Assembly (NCBI GenBank): GCA_031257455.1
Contig: JAIROQ010000042.1
Span: 1 to 5,788 of the forward strand
Source of the DNA: Prevotellaceae bacterium
GTDB lineage: Bacteria > Bacteroidota > Bacteroidia > Bacteroidales > UBA932
DNA: 5,788 nt
Reading direction: 5' to 3'
Shown here: positions 1 to 4,759 of the stretch, piece by piece
Numbering within the stretch: the stretch's first letter is position 1
How the letters are laid out: every line of letters starts with the position of its first letter
Translations under genes and position numbers: made by a program
Notes under the pieces: model-generated
Told to the model about the DNA's origin: nothing
The model's database searches: none
The model's input: the letters and a program-made list of their open reading frames with translations, nothing else

Positions 1-55
1 CACATCATCACATCATCACATCATCACATCATCACATCATCACATCATCACATCA
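1..55. repeat. Octamer tandem repeat CACATCAT, truncated by window edge
   Basis: Six perfect copies of CACATCAT are followed by a seventh that ends CACATCAA. The array starts at base 1, so its full length and left neighbour are unknown. Its reverse complement contains ATGTGATG, the first unit of the octamer array at 2780-2829, so the two arrays belong to one dispersed family. The array ends about 25 bp upstream of the -33 box of the perR promoter. It probably belongs to the same class of spacer repeats seen between the other genes here. Confidence 0.95.
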
Positions 56-80
56 ATTAATCACATTTCCGTAATTAAAT

Positions 81-111
81 TTTGGAATATTGGATTTTTT
101 ATATACCTTTG
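81..111 (+). promoter_or_regulatory. Bacteroidetes-type promoter of perR-rbr
   Basis: TTTG at 81-84 and TACCTTTG at 104-111 are separated by 19 bp. This matches the known Bacteroidetes primary sigma consensus (TTTG, about 19-21 bp, TAnnTTTG). Transcription would begin a few bases beyond 111, just before or within the palindrome at 122-144, so a repressor bound there would block initiation. No other promoter of this kind is seen before rubrerythrin. Confidence 0.8.
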
Positions 112-121
112 TAAAAAAATC

Positions 122-144
122 AAATTTGTACTAAGTACAATTTT
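122..144. promoter_or_regulatory. PerR/Fur-type operator palindrome
   Basis: TTGTACT, A, AGTACAA at 126-140 is a perfect 7-1-7 inverted repeat, the same geometry as the classic PerR box (TTATAATnATTATAA). Symmetry extends to 122-144 with one mismatched pair (125/141) and flanking AAA/TTT. It lies between the -7 box and the perR start codon, where bound repressor would stop transcription. Autoregulation by the adjacent PerR-like protein, relieved by peroxide, is the simplest reading. The assignment is inferred from position and symmetry. Confidence 0.75.
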
Positions 145-147
145 AAT

Positions 148-573
148 ATGAAAACACCTATCGTAGAAAGATTACAGGCGCACGGCATAAAGCCGTCCGT
201 GCAACGCATCGCCATTATGGAGTACCTCATGGGAAATTATACCCATCCTACAGCCGATACTATTTTTAACAATCTCTATCCGTTGATGCCGACACTCTCG
301 AAAACGACTGTCTATAATACCTTGAAACTTCTCGCGCAACAAGGCGCGATAAGCGAAATAAGTATTGATGAAAAAAACCTGCGCTATGACGCCGACATTT
401 CATCCCACGCCCATTTCCGCTGCAAACATTGCGGAAGCCTGTTCGACTTGCCGGTGAAACGACTCCCGTCTGTGGCTACCGAAAAAATCGATGGCTTTGT
501 GATTACCGATACCCAACTTTATTATAAAGGCTATTGTAAAAAATGCAAAACCAAAGCGCCAGCGCTTTGTTAA
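148..573 (+). CDS. perR: Fur-family peroxide-responsive repressor, PerR-like
   Basis: The 141-residue protein has the full Fur-family plan. An N-terminal winged helix carries QR (19-20), HPTAD (33-37) and the recognition-helix segment TTVYNTL (53-59). A C-terminal metal and dimerisation domain follows. The structural zinc site is complete: C92xxC95 and C130xxC133. The regulatory metal ligands expected for PerR are all present by alignment to the B. subtilis protein: H33, D81, H87, H89 and D100. The Asp at the last position, where Fur normally has Glu, favours peroxide sensing over iron sensing. In PerR, Fe-catalysed oxidation of the two His residues releases DNA. The ATG at 148 follows an A/T-rich leader with no Shine-Dalgarno sequence, normal for Bacteroidetes. 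A palindromic operator lies just upstream and rubrerythrin, a typical PerR target, starts 34 bp downstream. Fur or another paralogue remains possible, but less likely. Confidence 0.9.
   Translation: MKTPIVERLQAHGIKPSVQRIAIMEYLMGNYTHPTADTIFNNLYPLMPTLSKTTVYNTLKLLAQQGAISEISIDEKNLRYDADISSHAHFRCKHCGSLFDLPVKRLPSVATEKIDGFVITDTQLYYKGYCKKCKTKAPALC
552..569 (+). other. 8-2-8 inverted repeat at the 3' end of perR
   Basis: CAAAGCGC, CA, GCGCTTTG is a perfect 8-bp inverted repeat with a two-base centre. It overlaps the last codons of perR and is followed by an A/T-rich but not T-tract sequence. In RNA it could form a short GC-rich stem-loop between perR and rubrerythrin. It may be an attenuator, an mRNA processing or stability element, or chance. 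It is not a convincing intrinsic terminator. Confidence 0.5.
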
Positions 574-607
574 TTCAATTTATAAACTTTTAAATCTTTT
601 AAACATC

Positions 608-1162
608 ATGAAAAAAAAATGGATTTGTACCGTGTGCGGTTATGTACACGAAGGGGACGAAGCTCCCGAATGTTGCCCGCAATGCAAGCAACCGAAAGAC
701 AAATTTAAAGAATTGGCCGCTACCGAAGGCGCGCTGAAATTTGCGGACGAGCATGTGCTTGGCGTAGCCAAAGGCGTTGACGCGACCGTGCTTGAAGGCC
801 TGAAAGCGCATTTCCTCGGGGAATCCAGCGAAGTAGGCATGTACCTTGCGATGAGCCGGCAGGCCGACCGCGAAGGTTATCCCGAAATCGCCGAAGCCTT
901 CAAACGCTATGCGTGGGAAGAAGCGGAACATGCCTCGAAATTTGCCGAACTGTTGGGCGAAATCGTATGGGATACGAAAACCAACCTCCAAAAACGGATG
1001 GAAGCGGAAGCCGGCGCGTGCGAAGACAAAAAGCGCATCGCCACACTTGCAAAACAGCTGAATTTGGACGCTATCCACGACACCGTGCACGAAATGTGCA
1101 AGGACGAAGCGCGGCACGGCAAAGGTTTTGAAGGCCTCTTCAACCGGTACTTCAAAAAGTAA
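608..1162 (+). CDS. rbr: Reverse rubrerythrin (rubredoxin domain N-terminal)
   Basis: This 184-residue non-haem iron peroxidase reduces hydrogen peroxide to water in anaerobes, drawing electrons from NAD(P)H through redox partners. The N-terminal rubredoxin-like domain (about 1-35) has C7xxC10 and C23xxC26 for a mononuclear iron. A ferritin-like four-helix domain (about 50-184) carries the diiron ligand pattern: E72/E75 in helix 1, E105xxH108, a Glu-rich third helix (E133/E135), and E167xxH170. The domain order is the reverse of classical rubrerythrin, where rubredoxin is C-terminal, and matches the 'reverse rubrerythrins' known from clostridia. Length fits the family. The ATG at 608 follows an A/T-rich spacer without its own recognisable promoter, so the gene is probably cotranscribed with perR and derepressed by peroxide. 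An intrinsic terminator follows the stop. Physiological electron donors are not visible here. Confidence 0.93.
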   Translation: MKKKWICTVCGYVHEGDEAPECCPQCKQPKDKFKELAATEGALKFADEHVLGVAKGVDATVLEGLKAHFLGESSEVGMYLAMSRQADREGYPEIAEAFKRYAWEEAEHASKFAELLGEIVWDTKTNLQKRMEAEAGACEDKKRIATLAKQLNLDAIHDTVHEMCKDEARHGKGFEGLFNRYFKK

Positions 1163-1190
1163 GAATTCGGAATTAAGAATTGGGAATAAG
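1163..1190. repeat. GAATTnn heptamer array after rubrerythrin
   Basis: Four degenerate heptamers (GAATTCG, GAATTAA, GAATTGG, GAATAAG) begin at the base after the rubrerythrin stop codon and run into the terminator stem. The 13-mer at 1169-1181 is perfectly complementary, in inverted orientation, to 1267-1279 in the AATTCTT array beyond the terminator. The two arrays could therefore pair and enclose the terminator and the GC-rich hairpin. Confidence 0.8.
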
Positions 1191-1218
1191 GGTGCGGAAA
1201 CGCACCCTTTTCTGTTTT
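1188..1218 (+). terminator. Intrinsic terminator of perR-rbr
   Basis: A 9-bp stem (AAGGGTGCG / CGCACCCTT) is closed by a GAAA tetraloop and followed by TTTTCTGTTTT. It starts 26 bp after the rubrerythrin stop. Read on the minus strand the same stem is followed only by TTATT, so it works mainly for rightward transcripts. It may also partly stop the converging leftward unit. Confidence 0.9.
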
Positions 1219-1219
1219 A

Positions 1220-1294
1220 GTCGTAAGTTGTAAGTCATAAGTTGGCTGGCGCGGCAGCCAATTCTTAATTCTTAATTCCTACTTCTTAATTCCT
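1220..1294. repeat. Array-hairpin-array module 1 (7-bp period)
   Basis: Three heptamers GTCGTAA, GTTGTAA, GTCATAA (1220-1240) lead into a GC-rich hairpin, TTGGCTG / CAGCCAA with loop GCGCGG (1242-1261). Five heptamers of AATTCTT type follow (1260-1294: two AATTCTT, AATTCCT, ACTTCTT, AATTCCT). The right array runs into the end of the minus-strand oxidoreductase gene and supplies its stop codon (1288-1286) and last residues (NRN). The hairpin resembles the core at 3779-3792. Confidence 0.85.
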
Positions 1295-2766
1295 ATTCCT
1301 GAGGATGCGCTGTATGGCAAATTTGCCGGTAGCTGCGGCCATCGGTAAACCGCCGGCAGGCGCGACCCATTGCCCTGCAAGGTAAAGATTTTTTATCCCT
1401 TTGATGCGTCCCTTGTTAAATTCCTGCCGGACGCGCGCACCGGGAAGAAACGACATGTATGCCCCTTTGTAGGTATGGCAGTAGTGGTGGAATGTAAGCG
1501 GCGTAGCAATATCCGTCATCTCCAAGCGGTCTTCCAACTGGGGGAATACCGGCAAAAGGTTTTTTATAACCCATGCGCCCAAGCGTTCTTTTTCCTGCCG
1601 GTAGGCTTCTCCGGACTGTTCTTTCAATGTTTTCCAGTAATCGAAATGGGTGTCGCGCAGGAGTACCGTAATCAACGAACGTCCGCCGGCGGTGAAGGCC
1701 GGGTCATGGTCGTAGGTCTTCACATTCAGCTGGGCGATGTTCGTTCCGTTGAGGACAAAAGGCTGCTCCGGCTCGATGCAAAGGTGGTGCGGATAGCCGG
1801 ACAGGTCGGCATGTACGCCCAAAGCGACATGGGTAGCCGCTGAGATAATGTATTTGCCGGGTTGGTTGAAGCGTTTTTCAAAATAATTGCTTTTGTACCG
1901 TCCGCCGAGCAGGCGGTAGAGCAGCGAGTGTGCATCAATGGCCGGCAGGATGTAGTCGGCGGGGATTTCTGCACTGTCGCTGGCAAGTTTTATGCCGGTG
2001 GCCACGCCGTTTTTAATGACTATTTCGCTGACGTCTTTATTCAGATGAAGTATGCCGCCCAATGCTTCGAAGCGTTGCCGGATGCGCCCGGCAAATGCAA
2101 GTGAACCGCCCTGCACCCAGCCGCCGTCTCCGGAGGTGCGTGTGCCCAATGAGAAAAACAGGGCATACGAGGGCATGTCGGGATGTACGGTACATGACAG
2201 CAGGCGGCGTATAACCGGCGATTTGAATTGCGCTATAAATTCGCCTACCGAGAGGCGGCTTGTTTTCCGGTCGGGCATACCGGCTTTCAGCATGTGGAAG
2301 CCCAGCCTGGCCAGTTCCCGGAGGTCGGGGCGCTCAAAGGGTTTTTTTACGGGGACTTTGATATGTTGTTTCTGGCGTACGTATTTGATGAGTTTTTTAT
2401 GACCGGCGCGTCTTCCGGCGAAAGCTGCATGAATGTTTCCTCCATCCGGTCGATTTGCGAATGCAGGTGATACAGCTTGCCTTCATGGATAGTGGAAACG
2501 ATTTCTTCGGGAAGGAATATTTCCGTGTTATCCGTCAAAGCGCCGATTGTCGTCCATATATCATGCAGGGAGCTGTTTTCCCGCGAGCCGGTAACCCATT
2601 CGATACATCCGTCTATGTGATATTGTCCGCGTGTCCATCCGGTACAGTTGCCGCCGGCGAGCCGGTGCGCTTCATAAATTTCCGCATCGAAGCCGGCGAT
2701 ACGGGCATAGATACCGGCCGTTAATCCCGATATGCCCGCGCCTATGATAATGATTTTTTTTCCCAA
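1286..2766 (-). pseudogene. Phytoene-desaturase-family FAD oxidoreductase, frame-disrupted
   Basis: Two reading frames encode one protein. The N-terminal part (2766-2347) begins with a Rossmann FAD motif, GAGISG at 9-14 and E32, then the GGN/GW segment (38-44). The C-terminal part ends with the family signature NLYLAGQWVAPAGGLPMAAA. One added base in the A6 run at 2398-2393 joins them into 493 aa with no stop, the normal length for CrtI/COG1233 proteins. Bridging residues include LIKYVRQ and FERPDLRELARLGFH. The break leaves a canonical A AAA AAC heptamer in the zero frame, so -1 frameshifting, a real mutation or a homopolymer error are all possible. There is no ATG upstream; the only usable start seen is TTG (2766-2764). 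The last residues (NRN) and the stop come from a repeat array. Family members desaturate, isomerise or saturate polyenes and lipids; the substrate here is unknown. It lies downstream of a fabG-like and a lolA-like gene, consistent with one leftward unit. Confidence 0.85.
2392..2398 (-). other. A AAA AAC heptamer at the frame break
   Basis: On the minus strand the zero-frame codons are ATA AAA AAC, so A AAA AAC sits in the phase required for tandem -1 slippage. A -1 shift here leads directly into the frame of the C-terminal half. I see no strong stem-loop or pseudoknot 5-9 nt downstream, and no clear upstream Shine-Dalgarno-like stimulator. Any one-base loss from AAA AAA C codons would create the same heptamer, so its presence alone does not show programmed shifting. 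Confidence 0.5.
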
Positions 2767-2779
2767 AACAAGTTTTTTA

Positions 2780-2829
2780 ATGTGATGATGTGCTAATGTG
2801 CTAATGTGACTAATTTTTTAATGTGACTA
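2780..2829. repeat. Octamer array ATGTGCTA (left part of module 2)
   Basis: The units are ATGTGATG, ATGTGCTA, ATGTGCTA and ATGTGACTA, then after a T-rich gap a second ATGTGACTA. The array lies 14 bp upstream of the TTG start of the oxidoreductase, in its 5' leader. The first unit is the reverse complement of a phase of the CACATCAT repeat at the window's left edge. A small GC stem, GGC-TTGC-GCC (2834-2843), separates it from the next array. Confidence 0.85.
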
Positions 2830-2846
2830 ATTGGGCTTGCGCCTAC

Positions 2847-2985
2847 ACTGTTCACTGCCGACTGCTACTGCCAACTGCCAACTGCTACTGCCAACTGCTA
2901 CTGCCAACTGCCAACTGCCAACTGCCGACTGCTACTGCCAACTGCCAACTGCCAACTGCCGACTGCTACTGCCAACTGCCAACTA
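2847..2985. repeat. ACTGCCR/ACTGCT tandem array (right part of module 2)
   Basis: After one ACTGTTC come 19 units: heptamers ACTGCCA or ACTGCCG mixed with hexamers ACTGCT, then ACTA. A higher-order order recurs: ACTGCCG, ACTGCT, then two or three ACTGCCA. This block appears near 2854, 2921 and 2955, so the array grew both by unit and by block duplication. It ends inside the stop codon of the fabG-like gene (TAG at 2985-2983) and fills the spacer before the oxidoreductase. It is likely to vary in length between strains. Confidence 0.95.
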
Positions 2986-3711
2986 TGTATAAAGTCCGCC
3001 GTTGATGGAAATGACTTGGCCGGTAATGTAGGCCGCCTGTTCGGAAGCTAAAAACCCGACCAGCGCCGCCACTTCTTCCGGCGTGCCGAAACGACCCAGC
3101 GGAATGAGTGATTTAAGTGCATTCTCATCCAAATCTTTTGTCATGTCGGTAGCGATATAGCCCGGTGCGACTGCATTCACGGTTACTTTCCGCACGCCTA
3201 CTTCCTGCGCCAGCGCTTTTGTCGCGCCGATGACCGCCGATTTGGCGGCCGAATAGTTGGTTTGCCCGGGCAATCCTTTCAGTCCTGATACGGAAACCAT
3301 GTTGATAATTCGTCCGGAACGTTTGCTGAGCATATCTTTCAGCAGTCTGCGGGTAATGTAGAAAAAACCGTGCAGGCTGATGCCAAGCACTTCTTCCCAT
3401 TGCGTGTCCTGCATAAAGACCATCATGGCGTCCTGCCGGATGCCGGCATTATTGACCAGCACGGCAATATAATCGTCGGGATGATTATCCGCCCAAGCGT
3501 TCAAAGCCTTGTCCACCGCTTCTTTCGAGGCGACATCGAAAGCGAGCAGTTCGGCTTTCCCGCCTTTTTCTTCCACCAGTTGTCGGGTGGCCAGCGCCGC
3601 CTCGTGGTTCGATGAATAGTTAATAATTACGGGATAGCCCATCCCCGCCAATTGCAGGCATACCGCACGTCCGATACCCCTGCTGCCTCCTGTTACCAAT
3701 GCGTATTTCAT
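2983..3711 (-). CDS. fabG: FabG-like 3-oxoacyl-ACP reductase (SDR family)
   Basis: The 242-residue protein is a classical short-chain dehydrogenase that reduces 3-oxoacyl-ACP to 3-hydroxyacyl-ACP with NAD(P)H. It has the cofactor motif TGGSRGIG (7-14), D59-V60, NNAG (87-90), catalytic S140 and YSAAK (Y153, K157), PGYIATDM (183-190), and a C-terminal YITGQVISINGGLYT typical of FabG. The usual tetrad Asn appears to be Ser at 112 (ISLHG), a change worth noting. The start is the ATG at 3711: upstream in-frame codons up to 3831 come from tandem repeats and are not family sequence. The 5' leader is an A-rich heptamer array directly abutting the ATG. The gene lies between a lolA-like and a phytoene-desaturase-like gene, all leftward, which suggests a specialised polyene or fatty-acyl pathway rather than housekeeping FabG. 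That role is inferred. Confidence 0.92.
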   Translation of the reverse strand: MKYALVTGGSRGIGRAVCLQLAGMGYPVIINYSSNHEAALATRQLVEEKGGKAELLAFDVASKEAVDKALNAWADNHPDDYIAVLVNNAGIRQDAMMVFMQDTQWEEVLGISLHGFFYITRRLLKDMLSKRSGRIINMVSVSGLKGLPGQTNYSAAKSAVIGATKALAQEVGVRKVTVNAVAPGYIATDMTKDLDENALKSLIPLGRFGTPEEVAALVGFLASEQAAYITGQVISINGGLYT

Positions 3712-3832
3712 ATTTCTAATTTCTGATTTCTGATTTCTAATTTCTGATTTCTGATTTCTAATTTCTGATTTCTGATTTGCTGGCGCGCCAGCCAACTCTC
3801 CATTCTCCATTCTCCATTCTCCATTCTCCATT
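3712..3832. repeat. Array-hairpin-array module 3 (7-bp period)
   Basis: Nine heptamers (3712-3774) run ATTTCTA, ATTTCTG, ATTTCTG three times over, giving a 21-bp super-repeat. They touch the fabG start codon, so on the minus strand they form its A-rich leader. The perfect palindrome GCTGGCGCGCCAGC (3779-3792) follows, then five copies of CTCCATT (3798-3832). Two copies of TACCTCA (3834-3847) then overlap the stop codon of the lolA-like gene. The CTCCATT array is the same as the one at 4716-4747. Confidence 0.95.
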
Positions 3833-3837
3833 CTACC

Positions 3838-4428
3838 TCATACCTCATTAAGTTTTTTGTCGGCGAGTTCATACAGCGTGTAGCTGCCGTCTGCTTCGAT
3901 GGTTTGTATCGATACGGGGGAATGGTCGCCGGCGGCATAGCGGACGATAACCCGGATGATGCCGCTCCTGTTCTGTTTCCCGTTGATGTCGGCCACAATC
4001 ACATCGTCTTCCGCCTGCCTGGTGCAAGTGATTTTTTCCGCCCCTATCAGCTCCATGTCGCCCTGCAAACAGGCCGAAAGAATGGTTTTCATCCCTTCCA
4101 TTTTTACATTTTTGGGAGATATTTTCCTTTCTTTCCCTGCGGTTATCACTATAAACCGGTCGCCATCGAGCAGGAGCAGGTCGCCTTCGGGCTGGGTATA
4201 TTTCATCTCCAGCCGTTCCGGCTTGCGGTAATAAAACATGCCGGCAGTTACCGTATTTTCGCCCAGCATCGAGAGATGCCGCGTCTGCTTGAAGGTGGCG
4301 GTGATGGTGGTATAGGCCCTGTTCGCCTCTTTGATTGTTTGCAGCGTCCGGCGGTCGGCGTCATCGGCGACTTGCGCCTTTGCCGCAAAGCAGGCCACAA
4401 AAAGAAATAATGCTAAAAAATGTTTCAT
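3838..4428 (-). CDS. LolA-like periplasmic lipoprotein carrier family protein
   Basis: The 196-residue protein starts with a clear Sec signal peptide: K2, hydrophobic core about 4-16, and a likely cleavage after AKA (16-18). The mature part has LolA-fold features: an N-terminal helix, then TFKQTRHLSML, a GMFYYRKPERLEMKYTQPEG strand pair and LLLLDGDRFIV. LolA carries lipoproteins across the periplasm to the outer membrane. Paralogues of this divergent type also occur in aryl-polyene and flexirubin clusters, where they are thought to help move lipid-linked product. The stop (TGA, 3840-3838) lies within a short TACCTCA repeat. The downstream fabG-like gene is separated only by repeats. I found no clear Bacteroidetes promoter in the 433 bp upstream. 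Whether it is the housekeeping LolA or a pathway-specific copy cannot be settled from sequence; the neighbours favour the latter. Confidence 0.82.
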   Translation of the reverse strand: MKHFLALFLFVACFAAKAQVADDADRRTLQTIKEANRAYTTITATFKQTRHLSMLGENTVTAGMFYYRKPERLEMKYTQPEGDLLLLDGDRFIVITAGKERKISPKNVKMEGMKTILSACLQGDMELIGAEKITCTRQAEDDVIVADINGKQNRSGIIRVIVRYAAGDHSPVSIQTIEADGSYTLYELADKKLNEV

Positions 4429-4431
4429 TGT

Positions 4432-4506
4432 ATTTAAAGTTTAAAGTTTCAGATTTAAGGTTGGCTGAGGCCATTGTTCATTGTTCACTGTTCACTGTTC
4501 ACTGTT
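4432..4506. repeat. Array-core-array module 4 (7-bp period)
   Basis: Four degenerate heptamers (ATTTAAA, GTTTAAA, GTTTCAG, ATTTAAG; 4432-4459) lead into a GC-rich core, TTGGCTGAGGCC (4461-4472). Five heptamers follow (4472-4506: two CATTGTT, three CACTGTT). The left array begins three bases upstream of the lolA-like start codon and forms its A/T-rich leader. The core begins like the hairpin of module 1 (TTGGCTG) but has only a 4-bp stem (TGGC/GCCA). Confidence 0.8.
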
Positions 4507-4510
4507 TTTG

Positions 4511-4661
4511 TCCTCACCCCCGCCCCATCTCCTGAAGGAGAGGGGAGCAGTGGGGCGAAGGACTTTTCGAGGGTAAGGGGTAGAAATTTCCCCTGTTCCA
4601 CAGCCTGTGCCATTGGCACAACTCCCCCTCTCCGCCGGGAGAGGGGGTCGGGGGGTGAGGA
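4511..4661. mobile_element. MITE-like element with structured inverted ends
   Basis: Perfect 11-bp terminal inverted repeats, TCCTCACCCCC (4511-4521) and GGGGGTGAGGA (4651-4661), bound a 151-bp non-coding stretch. The inversion extends imperfectly to about 40 bp at each end. Each end contains its own hairpin: CCCCATCTCC-TGAA-GGAGAGGGG (left) and CCCCCTCTCC with GCCG loop and a perfect 10-bp stem (right). A further stem, TGTGCC-ATT-GGCACA, lies at 4606-4620. No transposase is present. It could be a non-autonomous transposon derivative or a REP/BIME-type element. No clear target-site duplication is seen. Confidence 0.65.
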
Positions 4662-4674
4662 CGGCGTTTTTGAG

Positions 4675-4747
4675 TTGAAAATTGAAAATTGAAAGTTGAA
4701 AATGGCGATAAGCGCATTCTCCACTCTCCATTCTCCATTCTCCATTC
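4675..4747. repeat. Array-core-array module 5 (7-bp period)
   Basis: Four heptamers of TTGAAAA type (4675-4702) precede a short GC core, GGCGATAAGCGC (4704-4715; GCG/CGC stem). ATTCTCC-type heptamers follow (4716-4743, with one ACTCTCC, then ATTC). The right array is the same motif as at 3798-3832. This module and module 4 flank the MITE-like element, so the non-coding stretch 4429-4861 is almost all repeats. Confidence 0.85.
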
Positions 4748-4759
4748 AATAAGGTTGCA

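Noticed and set aside
599..1117. 172-codon minus-strand frame opposite rubrerythrin
   Set aside because: It is antisense to a clearly coding gene with all cofactor ligands and shows no family features of its own.
1242..1261. GC-rich hairpin as terminator of the leftward unit
   Set aside because: On the minus strand no T-tract follows it, and the same kind of core recurs between cotranscribed genes.
1286..2293. The C-terminal half of the oxidoreductase as an independent gene starting at the Met at 2293
   Set aside because: That frame continues open upstream with family-like sequence to the A6 run, and the half lacks the FAD-binding Rossmann motif.
2847..2985. Possible CRISPR array
   Set aside because: Units of 6-7 bp are contiguous with no unique spacers, and no cas genes are present.
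2823..3005. 60-codon plus-strand frame rich in CQLPTAN
   Set aside because: It is simple translation of the ACTGCCR tandem array.
3712..3831. A 40-codon N-terminal extension of the fabG-like protein (MENGEWRMENGE...KSEIRN)
   Set aside because: It is translation of the heptamer arrays and hairpin, unrelated to SDR proteins; family sequence begins at the ATG at 3711.
3904..4410. 168-codon plus-strand frame opposite the lolA-like gene
   Set aside because: It is a shadow of the minus-strand gene, which has a signal peptide and LolA-fold motifs.
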